NCBI GenBank assembly: GCA_017515125.1
Contig: JAFWHP010000006.1
Coordinates: 1 to 27,924 of the forward strand
Origin: Candidatus Saccharimonadota bacterium
GTDB taxonomy: Bacteria > Patescibacteriota > Saccharimonadia > Saccharimonadales > Saccharimonadaceae
Direction: 5' to 3'
DNA: 27,924 nucleotides
In this document: piece by piece, positions 1 through 7,614 of the stretch
How positions within the stretch are numbered: the first letter of the stretch is position 1
How the letters are laid out: every line of letters begins with the position of its first letter
Notes under the pieces: generated by a model
Databases searched by the model: none
Told to the model about the DNA's origin: nothing
What the model saw: the letters and a program-made list of their open reading frames with translations, nothing else
Made by a program: the position numbers and the translations under genes

Positions 1-4
1 GAGA

Positions 5-83
5 CGGGTCCTGCCGGACATTTCCCTCCCGCGGCTCCTCCCTTACGGGAGCTCCGCGGGAACCTTTCCATGTCCGTCACCCG
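5..83 (+). repeat. Dispersed palindromic element, copy 1 (intergenic)
   Basis: This is a multi-stem palindrome. The outer arm CGGGT (5-9) pairs with ACCCG (79-83). The next arm GGACA (16-20) pairs with TGTCC (71-75). The third arm CCCGCGG (28-34) pairs with CCGCGGG (54-60), and an apical TCCC/GGGA closes a short loop. Related copies lie at 4002-4084 and 19445-19514, sharing a GGGTCCTGCC-like left end and a GTCACCCG right end in the same orientation. Stem bases differ between copies while pairing is kept. It sits downstream of the stop of the minus-strand gene at 227-1306. The family is not one I recognise. Confidence 0.8.
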
Positions 84-89
84 TCCTGA

Positions 90-106
90 TTACAATTTAA
101 TTGTAA
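90..106. repeat. 17-bp perfect palindrome
   Basis: TTACAATT-T-AATTGTAA is a perfect 8+1+8 palindrome directly after repeat copy 1, in AT-rich intergenic DNA. It could be an operator or a weak terminator for the minus-strand gene at 227-1306. Nothing else is recognisable between 107 and 226. Confidence 0.4.
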
Positions 107-226
107 GTTTAATTTAACTCAAAATTAAAATAAATAAACTGACGATGATTAATTGCACAACTAAATTGTTAATGTTATTTTCAAAGACTCTCAAATTAAC
201 TCTCGCAGCTTTGAACTGATACCATC

Positions 227-1306
227 TTATCGCACTTTGGAAACTTTGTCAACACTTTTTTGCGATTTTCTTGAATTTTCTTGGATTTCGTCTTCCCTAT
301 GCGCAATTGGGAGGAAAAAACACCAGAAAATGAAGAGTGCGCCACCTACGAATAAGGCAATAGTCCACCACGGAAATTCAAAATCACTGGCTGAGGACTC
401 AGTACTGTTTGTTGCGGCGCCAGTTTCGGGCGCTTTGATGCTTTCTGCGATTGAGGCTTCCGACTGATCCGTGACAGGATCGATAGCCTCGGATTTTCCT
501 TCGGCCATGACTTCCGCAGAGTAGCTGCCTGCATTATTTAGCTCATTATCGGTAGCTGAATTCGTGGAGTCCTGCACGCCTTCAGCAGCTGGCTCTACTG
601 GATCTACTTTTTCTATTGGGAATGGCAAATATTTAAATCCGCGCGTGCTGTAGACTGGTCTACATTCCATATCCTCTCCTAAAGATTTTGCGCAGTCTGA
701 AAAGTCAAATGGCTCTGCCCATGTCGCATTCGGAAACGACATTCGGTAGGTCACGTCTAATCTTTTTTGCATGTCATCTGATACTGAAAAATCGGGGACC
801 GAAAGTTCTAATTCTGTGCCAGATGGAAACCATTCGTCGTCATTTGATACATGATTTTTAACGAATAACCTTCTGGTATGCAACATTTCTTCATCTAGCT
901 CGTTCTCGATTGCATAAGCATAGTCTGGGGTGAAATAACCCGTTTCGGTCTGAACAATATACAAGTCCTTGACGTGTTGCTTCGTACTCCCTTCTGAGAG
1001 TACGTCGGTATCATAAGCAACACGGATAGTATGAGCGGCGGGATTAATAGCAGTGATGGTCAAACCATGAGTACGGTATAATTCCAAAGCACGATAGATA
1101 TCGCCTTCCAGATTCCTGACATGCATATGCTTACACATAGGGTCGCTGCCACAGTTAGCGGCTATTTCTGGCGCTATTTCGGCGTGCAAGGCGGCCATTT
1201 CGCTATAGGTCCAATATTCTGGTTCCGAAGCGAAGGCTAAATTCGGAACTAGACCGCTCGCTATCATCATTAAGGTTGGTATTGCGAGTGAAATTTTAAC
1301 ACTCAT
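227..1306 (-). CDS. Predicted secreted, membrane-anchored protein of unknown function
   Basis: A 359-residue protein with no family I recognise. Residues 1-26 form a signal peptide with a hydrophobic core and a probable cleavage after AFA. The exported part (about 27-235) has four cysteines (CGSDPMC and later FSDC/MEC) that could form two disulfides. Residues about 236-310 are a low-complexity linker rich in Ser, Thr, Ala and Glu. A transmembrane segment (about 314-335) follows, and the protein ends in a Lys/Arg-rich cytoplasmic tail. This predicts a surface protein tethered at its C-terminus. The start is supported by AAAGGAG seven bases before ATG. It is a single-gene unit with its own promoter. 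A link to host attachment is plausible for an epibiont but is not shown by the sequence. Confidence 0.8.
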   Translation of the reverse strand: MSVKISLAIPTLMMIASGLVPNLAFASEPEYWTYSEMAALHAEIAPEIAANCGSDPMCKHMHVRNLEGDIYRALELYRTHGLTITAINPAAHTIRVAYDTDVLSEGSTKQHVKDLYIVQTETGYFTPDYAYAIENELDEEMLHTRRLFVKNHVSNDDEWFPSGTELELSVPDFSVSDDMQKRLDVTYRMSFPNATWAEPFDFSDCAKSLGEDMECRPVYSTRGFKYLPFPIEKVDPVEPAAEGVQDSTNSATDNELNNAGSYSAEVMAEGKSEAIDPVTDQSEASIAESIKAPETGAATNSTESSASDFEFPWWTIALFVGGALFIFWCFFLPIAHREDEIQENSRKSQKSVDKVSKVR

Positions 1307-1325
1307 AATGTAACTCCTTTCGGCC

Positions 1326-1343
1326 TTCAGGGTTACCCCTGAA
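1326..1343 (-). promoter_or_regulatory. GNRA hairpin in the 5' leader of 227-1306
   Basis: In the minus-strand transcript TTCAGGG-GTAA-CCCTGAA forms a perfect 7-bp stem with a GTAA (GNRA) tetraloop. It lies a few bases upstream of the Shine-Dalgarno site. It may stabilise the mRNA or modulate ribosome access. Confidence 0.5.
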
Positions 1344-1364
1344 AGATTAGTTTATTGTAAAAGG

Positions 1365-1394
1365 AGTATATACATATAATAAGATTATTTACAA
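1365..1394 (-). promoter_or_regulatory. Promoter of the secreted-protein gene
   Basis: Minus strand: TTGTAA (1389-1394), 18-bp spacer, TATACT (1365-1370). The predicted start near 1358 leaves a leader of about 50 nt carrying the GNRA hairpin. Confidence 0.5.
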
Positions 1395-1488
1395 CCCTGC
1401 TGAGTGCGTTTTTATAACATAAGTGTTTTAAATATAAACACGACTGTTTTAATTCTTGTCATAAGTGTTTTGGCGAAACCGCCTAGGC

Positions 1489-4125
1489 TTACTTTTTATC
1501 GGCAGAATCAGATTCTGGCTCTTCTTCTGGAAGAACAGTGCCGAGAGAGGCAACGGTGTCGCCTTCGCTCATTTTCATGATGCGAACACCCTGAGTGGCG
1601 CGACCAAGAGTCGGAATTTCTTTAACGGCGACACGAATAGCCTGGCCCTTAGTAGACATCATGATGACTTCTCTAGCTTCGGGATCTAGCGTGTGTACCG
1701 CAACGATTGGGCCGGTTTTTGCGGTTACAGCGGCAACCTTGATGCCGACACCGCCACGCTTATGGGCTGGCAAGTTGGAGACTTGTGTCGCCTTACCATA
1801 ACCGTTAGCCGAAACAACCAATAGCTTCTGTTTCGGGTCAGTAACAACATCCATACCGACGATTTCGTCCTTTGGACGGAGGCGCATACCGCGAACACCC
1901 ATGGCGGCACGCCCCATGACGCGAACTTCTTTTTCGTTGAATCTCGTGGCTTGACCAGCGGAAGTACTAATAATAATATCATTTTCACCGGTTGTTTCTT
2001 TAACCCAACGGAGTTCGTCGCCAGTATCTAGCTTAATCGCAATGAGTCCGTTGCTGCGTACGTTAAAGAAATCTTTAATGGCAGATTTCTTAATAGTTCC
2101 CTTTTTGGTGGCCATGAAAAGATAGCCATTAGCTCCAGCATCACCCTGCTTGATGATGGAAGTTATCTTCTCTTCTGGATGCATATTTAGCAGGTTAACC
2201 GCAGCGGTACCTTTAGCGGACAAGGAGGCCTGGGGGACCTCGTAGGCTTTCATGCGGAACAGTCTTCCCTGATTAGTGAAGAAAAGAAGATAATCGTGGG
2301 AGTTCGTAGTAAGAATTTGAGCGATAACATCTTCTTCTTTGGTAGTCATGCCGCGTTTGCCTTTCCCGCCACGATTTTGGCGACGGAAATCGGCCTGCGG
2401 TACGCGTTTAATATAATTTTCAGATGTCAACAAAATGACACTTTCCTCTTCTGGGATTAGTTCTTCTTCGGAGAATTTACCGAGTTCATGGTTAATAATC
2501 CTACTGCGGCGCTCGTCGCCATACTTTTCTTTGATTGCGAGGAGTTCTTCCTTTACAACTCTTAAAATCTCTTGTTCACTCGCAAGGATGGCTTCTAGTT
2601 TCTCGATCAATTCATGTAGTTGTTTTAGCTCTTCTTCGATTTTATCGCGCTCTAGTCCTTGGAGACGACGAAGTTGCATCTGAAGAATAGCGTTGGCCTG
2701 AATTTCCGATAGGCCAAATCTGGTCATCAATTGTTTATCGGCGTCATCATAGGCGGCGCGAATGACTTTAATGACTTCGTCGATATTGTCGAGAGCGATT
2801 TTCAACCCCTCCAAGATGTGCGCTCGCTCTTTAGCTTTCTTTAAATCAAATTCAGTTCTCCTACGGATAACAATCTGACGATGTTTAACAAACTCGCTTA
2901 GTATTTCTTTCAAGCCGAGGACACGTGGCTGAATACCGTCGACCAACGCCAGTACGTTATAGTGAAAAGTGGTCTGAAGATCGGTTAGTTTATAAAGCTG
3001 ATTTAAGATTTTCTTCGGGAAAGCATCTTTTTTGAGTTCAATCACTACGCGAGTTTTACCGCGAGCGGACTCGTTACGAGCATCAGCAATGTGAGTGATT
3101 TTCTTATCCTGGGCAAGGCGAACGATCTTTTCGATTAGACCTTCTTTGCTGACGCCGTACGGCATTTCAGTAATTACTATATTATAACGGCCATTTTTGC
3201 GCTCCTCAATATTGGCTACACCCCTAATGACAACCGAGCCTTTCCCTGTCGCATAGGCCTGCTTCATTGGAGCGCCACCATAAACCTCGGCGCCAGTCGG
3301 GAAATCAGGACCTTTGACGTGTTTCATGAGGCCGTCAAGGCCAATTTCGGGATCGTCGATTAGGGCTACTGTAGCGTCTACTAATTCTCCGAGATTATGG
3401 GGTGGAATATTAGTCGCCATACCGACGGCGATACCCATCTGGCCGTTCAAGAGAATATTTGGAACAGCAGCAGGAAGGACGGCGGGTTCTTTTTCGGTAC
3501 CGTCGAAGTTATCTCGGAAATCTACGGTATCTTTTTCAATGTCGGCTAAAAGTTCGGCGCCGATTTTATCCATACGAGCCTCAGTGTAACGAGAGGCGGC
3601 CGGTTCGTCGCCATCAGCGGAACCGAAGTTACCCTGACCTTCGACTAGAGTATATCGCATTTTCCAAGGCTGGGCGAGATTTACCATGGCGTCATAAATT
3701 GAGGAGTCGCCATGCGGATGATATTTACCCATTACTTCGCCGACGATACGAGCGGATTTAACTGTTGGATGAGGGGCTTTCCAGCCGTTTTTATTCATAG
3801 CATATAATATACGGCGATTAACGGGTTTCAAGCCGTCGCGAACGTCTGGTAAAGCGCGGTCGATAATGACAGACATGGAGTACTTGAGGAAGTAGTCTTC
3901 CATGGTATGCTCGACGGGTTTAATCTCGATACCATCTTGTATAAAAGCTCCGTCAGAACCATCCTCCCCGGACACGGAGTCGCCGTTTGCATCGGAATCT
4001 AGGCGGGTCCTGCCGCTCGTTCTCTCTCCCGCAGCTCCACCCTTCGGGTGCTCTGCGGGAACCCTTCCACGAGCGTCACCCGCCAGATTTTCGTCTCTAT
4101 TTTCTAGGTTTTTATCATCTTCCAT
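1489..4125 (-). CDS. gyrA: DNA gyrase subunit A
   Basis: Breakage-reunion subunit of gyrase, which pairs with GyrB to introduce negative supercoils. It has 878 residues. The catalytic tyrosine is Y180 in ASRYTEARM. The quinolone-determining stretch [12 protein letters not shown] has Ser (S141) and Asp (D145) at the usual sensitive positions. The C-terminal beta-pinwheel carries a GyrA-box-like QNRGGKG near residue 587, as expected of gyrase rather than topoisomerase IV. The first about 70 residues, before [20 protein letters not shown], are an extension rich in Gly, Asp and Arg. Residues 15-42 are encoded by a palindromic repeat. The start is firm: AGGAGG (4130-4135) lies four bases before ATG and overlaps the gyrB stop, so the two genes are co-translated. 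Confidence 0.98.
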   Translation of the reverse strand: MEDDKNLENRDENLAGDARGRVPAEHPKGGAAGERTSGRTRLDSDANGDSVSGEDGSDGAFIQDGIEIKPVEHTMEDYFLKYSMSVIIDRALPDVRDGLKPVNRRILYAMNKNGWKAPHPTVKSARIVGEVMGKYHPHGDSSIYDAMVNLAQPWKMRYTLVEGQGNFGSADGDEPAASRYTEARMDKIGAELLADIEKDTVDFRDNFDGTEKEPAVLPAAVPNILLNGQMGIAVGMATNIPPHNLGELVDATVALIDDPEIGLDGLMKHVKGPDFPTGAEVYGGAPMKQAYATGKGSVVIRGVANIEERKNGRYNIVITEMPYGVSKEGLIEKIVRLAQDKKITHIADARNESARGKTRVVIELKKDAFPKKILNQLYKLTDLQTTFHYNVLALVDGIQPRVLGLKEILSEFVKHRQIVIRRRTEFDLKKAKERAHILEGLKIALDNIDEVIKVIRAAYDDADKQLMTRFGLSEIQANAILQMQLRRLQGLERDKIEEELKQLHELIEKLEAILASEQEILRVVKEELLAIKEKYGDERRSRIINHELGKFSEEELIPEEESVILLTSENYIKRVPQADFRRQNRGGKGKRGMTTKEEDVIAQILTTNSHDYLLFFTNQGRLFRMKAYEVPQASLSAKGTAAVNLLNMHPEEKITSIIKQGDAGANGYLFMATKKGTIKKSAIKDFFNVRSNGLIAIKLDTGDELRWVKETTGENDIIISTSAGQATRFNEKEVRVMGRAAMGVRGMRLRPKDEIVGMDVVTDPKQKLLVVSANGYGKATQVSNLPAHKRGGVGIKVAAVTAKTGPIVAVHTLDPEAREVIMMSTKGQAIRVAVKEIPTLGRATQGVRIMKMSEGDTVASLGTVLPEEEPESDSADKK
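4002..4084 (+). repeat. Dispersed palindromic element, copy 2 (inside gyrA)
   Basis: This is an 83-bp copy of the element at 5-83. Arms: GGCGGGT (4002-4008) with ACCCGCC (4078-4084); GCTCGT (4015-4020) with ACGAGC (4069-4074); CCCGCAG (4028-4034) with CTGCGGG (4053-4059); CACCC (4038-4042) with GGGTG (4046-4050). Every arm except the outer one differs in sequence from copy 1, yet pairing is preserved. It is read in frame in the opposite direction as GyrA residues 15-42, a Gly/Arg/Ala-rich stretch before the conserved winged-helix domain. This resembles the in-gene palindromic elements known in Rickettsia, but the sequence is unrelated as far as I can tell. Confidence 0.85.
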
Positions 4126-4134
4126 ATTTCCTCC

Positions 4135-6120
4135 TTAGAAGTCCAAATCGTCAAGGTTAACCGAGGCAGCACCGGCCTGAATGAAGTTTTTGCGGAGTTC
4201 GACCTGATCTCCCATCAACTTTGTGAAAATAGCATCAGCTTTTTCGGCGTCTTCGACGTGAACTTTGACTAGTACGCGATTTTCGGGATCCATGGTGGTT
4301 TCCCAAAGCTGCTTTGCATCCATTTCGCCAAGACCTTTGAAACGTTGCTGAGCAGTATAGCCAGCTTGCTTAAATCTCTCCTGAGTTTCGTCGATCTTAG
4401 TGCCATTTTTCTTACGCTCGGCGATTTTTTCGTTTAACTTTTTCTCGAGAGCAACTTCGTCATATAGATAATCAATTTTGCGGTTATTCCCTGTACCTTT
4501 AATTAGGCCGAATAGGGGTGGTTTAGCGAGATACACATGTCCGGCTTCGATAACCTTTGGCATATAGCGAAAAAAGAATGTCATGAGGAGAGTCGCAATA
4601 TGAAGACCGTCGACATCAGCATCAGTCATGAAGATAATCTTATCGTAGCGAAGACCATCAAGGTTAAACTGGTCGCCGATACCTACGCCAAGACCTTTAA
4701 TTAGAGAAACCAATTCTTGATTTGCTAGCATTTTGTCTAGACGGGCGCGCTCGGTATTTAATACTTTACCTCTCAGGGGTAAAATAGCTTGAATCTGAGG
4801 GTTACGACCCTCTTTGGCGGAGCCAGCAGCAGAATTACCCTCTACGATAAAGAGTTCGCAGTCGGTGCGAGTACGCGAAGAACAGTCGGCAAGCTTAGAT
4901 GGTAGATTGAGCCCCTCAAAAGCGCCTTTTCTGATAACATTGTCGCGAGCGGCGCGGGCGGCTTTACGGGCACGAGCGGCTAAGGTGGCCTTACCGATAA
5001 TTTTCTTAGCAATGGCGGGATTTTCTTCGAGGTAATAGCCAAAATACTCGGTCATGACTTTGTCGACATAGCCTCTGACTTCTGGGTTGCCGAGTTTGTT
5101 CTTGGTCTGCCCTTCGAACTGAGGATCGGGGAGTTTAACCAGGATGACCGCAGTGAGGCCTTCCTTAATGTCGTCGCCGGTAAGATTGTCTTCCTTTTCT
5201 TTAAGCAATCCGTTTTTACGAGCATAATCATTGACGGTGCGAGTAAGACCGGTCCTAAAACCGACAACATGCATACCACCATCTGGCGTCAAAACGTTGT
5301 TGGCGAATGGTTTCATAGTTTCGGCATATGTGTCATTATACTGGAGGGCTATTTCCACTCCCGTATCATTCACTTGTTTCTCGACATAGAAAATATCGTC
5401 GGCCAGAAGCTCCTTGCCCTGGTTGAGGCGCTTGACATAGCTCTTGATGCCTCCTTCAAAATAAAAGGCTTCCCTGGCGCCAGTGCGCTCGTCTTTTACA
5501 GTAATGAGGATACCTTTAGTTAGATAGGCTTGGTGGCGGGCGTAATTCGCAACCCACGTATAATCAAATGTAGTAGTTTCTTTAAAGATGGTTGGGTCGG
5601 GGTAGAAAGTAATAGAAGTGCCATGTTCCTTAGGGCTGCCTTTAGTGATTTGCAGTTCCATGGTTGGCTTACCTACGTCAAATTCAATATGATGAGTCTT
5701 GCCGTCTCGGTAGACTTCGGCTTTCATGTGAGTGGAAAGGGCGTTTACGACACTCGAACCTACACCGTGAAGGCCAGAGGAAACTTTATAGCCGCCGTCG
5801 CCAAATTTACCGCCAGCATGAAGAACGGTCAGAACTGTCTCGAGGGTGGATTTTTTGGTTTTGGGGTGGATATCGACAGGGATACCGCGACCATTATCAT
5901 CAACACGGACTCCGCCATCCTCTAGAATTGTAATGTCGATTTTGTTAGCGAAACCAGCAATGGCTTCGTCGATAGAGTTGTCGGCGATTTCCTTGATTAG
6001 ATGATGTAACCCATCATACCCAGTAGAACCAATATACATACCAGGCCTCAAGCGCACAGGCTCTAGCCCTTCAAGTACCCGAATTTCCGATGAATCATAT
6101 TCTTCCGCTTTTGCAGTCAT
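4135..6120 (-). CDS. gyrB: DNA gyrase subunit B
   Basis: ATPase subunit of gyrase. The GHKL ATPase domain is at the N-terminus (DNSIDEA, DNGRGIPVD, GLHGVGSSVVNALS). The transducer domain follows, then the TOPRIM domain with VEGNSAAGSAKEG and the metal-binding DADVDGLHI. The protein ends with the GyrB C-terminal region (RFKGLGEMDAKQLWETTMDP). In the TOPRIM motif the usual EGDSAGG reads EGNSAAG. I chose the second ATG (6120), giving 661 residues, because GAGG lies at the right distance before it. The ATG at 6132 has no ribosome site. It is the first gene of the gyrBA operon, and its stop overlaps the gyrA Shine-Dalgarno. Confidence 0.97.
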   Translation of the reverse strand: MTAKAEEYDSSEIRVLEGLEPVRLRPGMYIGSTGYDGLHHLIKEIADNSIDEAIAGFANKIDITILEDGGVRVDDNGRGIPVDIHPKTKKSTLETVLTVLHAGGKFGDGGYKVSSGLHGVGSSVVNALSTHMKAEVYRDGKTHHIEFDVGKPTMELQITKGSPKEHGTSITFYPDPTIFKETTTFDYTWVANYARHQAYLTKGILITVKDERTGAREAFYFEGGIKSYVKRLNQGKELLADDIFYVEKQVNDTGVEIALQYNDTYAETMKPFANNVLTPDGGMHVVGFRTGLTRTVNDYARKNGLLKEKEDNLTGDDIKEGLTAVILVKLPDPQFEGQTKNKLGNPEVRGYVDKVMTEYFGYYLEENPAIAKKIIGKATLAARARKAARAARDNVIRKGAFEGLNLPSKLADCSSRTRTDCELFIVEGNSAAGSAKEGRNPQIQAILPLRGKVLNTERARLDKMLANQELVSLIKGLGVGIGDQFNLDGLRYDKIIFMTDADVDGLHIATLLMTFFFRYMPKVIEAGHVYLAKPPLFGLIKGTGNNRKIDYLYDEVALEKKLNEKIAERKKNGTKIDETQERFKQAGYTAQQRFKGLGEMDAKQLWETTMDPENRVLVKVHVEDAEKADAIFTKLMGDQVELRKNFIQAGAASVNLDDLDF

Positions 6121-6149
6121 TTTATACCTCATCTTAAATATACTTATCT

Positions 6150-6178
6150 ATTGTACACCTTAAGCTGGTAAAAATCAA
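6150..6178 (-). promoter_or_regulatory. gyrBA promoter
   Basis: Minus strand: TTGATT (6173-6178), 17-bp spacer, TACAAT (6150-6155). The predicted start is near 6143, giving a leader of about 23 nt. It diverges from the cysteine desulfurase promoter about 90 bp away. Confidence 0.65.
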
Positions 6179-6265
6179 GTGCTCTGGGGCCTTACGAGCC
6201 TTCACTGCGGTCCTTGCCCAGAAAAGCTCCGCTAAGCCACTCCAAGTCCATCAAGTGCCCATTTG

Positions 6266-6274
6266 TGTTATAAT
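6266..6274 (+). promoter_or_regulatory. Extended -10 promoter of the cysteine desulfurase gene
   Basis: TGT + TATAAT ends nine bases before the ATG at 6284, so the predicted start falls at about 6281-6284 and the mRNA is leaderless or nearly so. The same core TTTGTGTTATAAT occurs in the rnpB promoter. No good -35 is visible. Confidence 0.65.
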
Positions 6275-6283
6275 TGTGACAAG

Positions 6284-7408
6284 ATGATATACTTGGATTA
6301 TGCAGCGACGGTGCCGATGCTCGACGAGGTGAGGGAGGCGATGCGAGAAGCGGAAGAGAAGTTTTTTGCGAATGCGTCGGCTTTACATACCCCTGGGCAT
6401 CTTGCAATGAATGAAATCGAGAAGACGCGGGAGCTTTTGGCGCGATTAATTGGGGCGGAACCTTCTGAAATTATTTTTACATCTGGGGCGTCGGAGTCGA
6501 ATAATACCGTAGTGCGAACTTTTGAGGGGTGCCAGATTGAGACTTCGCCTCTCGAGCATCATTCGATTATAGAGGTGGCAAAAGTGTATCGGGGGCGGAA
6601 GTTGCCAAAATTGTATTCTTATATGTTGGCAAATAATGAAACGGGGGAGTTTCTCAAAATGCCGTCGATTGATAAGAGCGAATATAATGATTCCCTTTTG
6701 TTTGAGGCTAAAGATGATTGGGGACATGAGCTGGTGACGGATAGGCGACGGGGGTATTTGCATTCGGATTTGACGCAGGTTTTGGGCAAAGTGCCGATCA
6801 ACGTTCGGGACCTAGGGTTGGATTATGCGACCTTCTCGGCACATAAAATCGGCGGACCGGTAGGTGTGGGGGCGCTATATGTGCGGAAAGGCGTACCGTT
6901 TAAGCCTTTGATAATAGGCGGTAATCAGGAAAATAAGAGGCGGGGTGGAACCTATAATACCGTAGGGATCATAGGATTTGGCACTGCCATTAACCGAGTG
7001 CTAAAAGAAAAGACTTGGGCTCGCTACGATACAGAGGTACGGAAGCTACGAGATATGCTTGCGAAGCGGATTTTGGCGGAAATTCCTGGAAGCTCTTTAA
7101 ATACCGATATTACCCCTGGAGCTTCCCTTCCAAATATTCTGAATGCTTCTTTTAGGGCGGCGGAGGGGGAGTCAATTCAGCTATACTTGGATGCGGAAGG
7201 GATAATTGTCTCTACCGGGTCGGCATGTGCGGCGGGAGATACGAAGCCGTCACACGTCCTAATGGCGAAAACTGGAGATGCAGAGGTGGCACATTCGTCG
7301 ATAAGGTTCTCTTTTGGGCTTTCTAGTACCACTGAAGATGTTGAGCGCGTAATGGAGGTGCTGCCAGGGATAGTCAAGAGGTTGCAGCAGATAAGTACGA
7401 TTAGCTAG
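6284..7408 (+). CDS. Cysteine desulfurase, NifS/IscS-like
   Basis: PLP enzyme that removes sulfur from cysteine as a persulfide for Fe-S clusters or tRNA thiolation. It has 374 residues and is a class V aminotransferase: N-terminal MIYLDYAATVP, SGASESNN for PLP phosphate binding, Schiff-base lysine K188 in FSAHKIGGP, GTYNTVGI, and catalytic C315 in STGSACAAGD. The stretch between about residues 100 and 180 is divergent. The usual HVDAAQ region reads HSDLTQV. I place the start at MIYLDYAA because the TATAAT promoter covers the upstream codons. No iscU or thiI is next to it, so the sulfur acceptor is unknown. It converges with the VirB4-like gene. Confidence 0.92.
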   Translation: MIYLDYAATVPMLDEVREAMREAEEKFFANASALHTPGHLAMNEIEKTRELLARLIGAEPSEIIFTSGASESNNTVVRTFEGCQIETSPLEHHSIIEVAKVYRGRKLPKLYSYMLANNETGEFLKMPSIDKSEYNDSLLFEAKDDWGHELVTDRRRGYLHSDLTQVLGKVPINVRDLGLDYATFSAHKIGGPVGVGALYVRKGVPFKPLIIGGNQENKRRGGTYNTVGIIGFGTAINRVLKEKTWARYDTEVRKLRDMLAKRILAEIPGSSLNTDITPGASLPNILNASFRAAEGESIQLYLDAEGIIVSTGSACAAGDTKPSHVLMAKTGDAEVAHSSIRFSFGLSSTTEDVERVMEVLPGIVKRLQQISTIS

Positions 7409-7443
7409 GGTATTAAATCTTATTTTTGCTCGCGTCTAGGTGC

Positions 7444-7585
7444 TGTTGCGTAATTCGCGCATTTCGGGAGCTCCGTAAGATGGTAATCTGCGATTATACC
7501 ATCTTACTCCGCCCCTACGGCGAAAAAATCCGCCTAGAGGCGAATTTTTTCTTTATGTCCCTCAATGTCAGCGAATTACGCAACA
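7444..7585. repeat. 142-bp inverted-repeat element with internal hairpins
   Basis: TGTTGCGTAATTCGC (7444-7458) is perfectly inverted at 7571-7585. Between them are a perfect 11-bp hairpin (GTAAGATGGTA 7475-7485 with TACCATCTTAC 7497-7507) and a terminator hairpin (7523-7550). No open reading frame is convincing and no target-site duplication is obvious. It lies between the convergent desulfurase and VirB4-like genes. It has the form of a MITE-like or REP-like element, but no second copy is in the window. Confidence 0.7.
7523..7550. terminator. Bidirectional rho-independent terminator
   Basis: Stem CGCC-TAGA-GGCG is extended by AAAAAAT on the left and ATTTTTT on the right, giving a T-run on both strands. 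It is placed to end both the plus-strand desulfurase and the minus-strand VirB4-like transcript. Confidence 0.75.
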
Positions 7586-7614
7586 AAAGCGCCATGATTT
7601 GCCAACATATTATG

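Noticed and set aside
1418..1471. Two ATAAGTGTTTT direct repeats after gyrA
   Set aside because: Only 11-12 bp in AT-rich DNA, with two copies, so chance is a reasonable explanation.
3459..3761. Plus-strand open frames inside gyrA and other genes
   Set aside because: They are antisense shadows of a strongly conserved protein and have no promoters.
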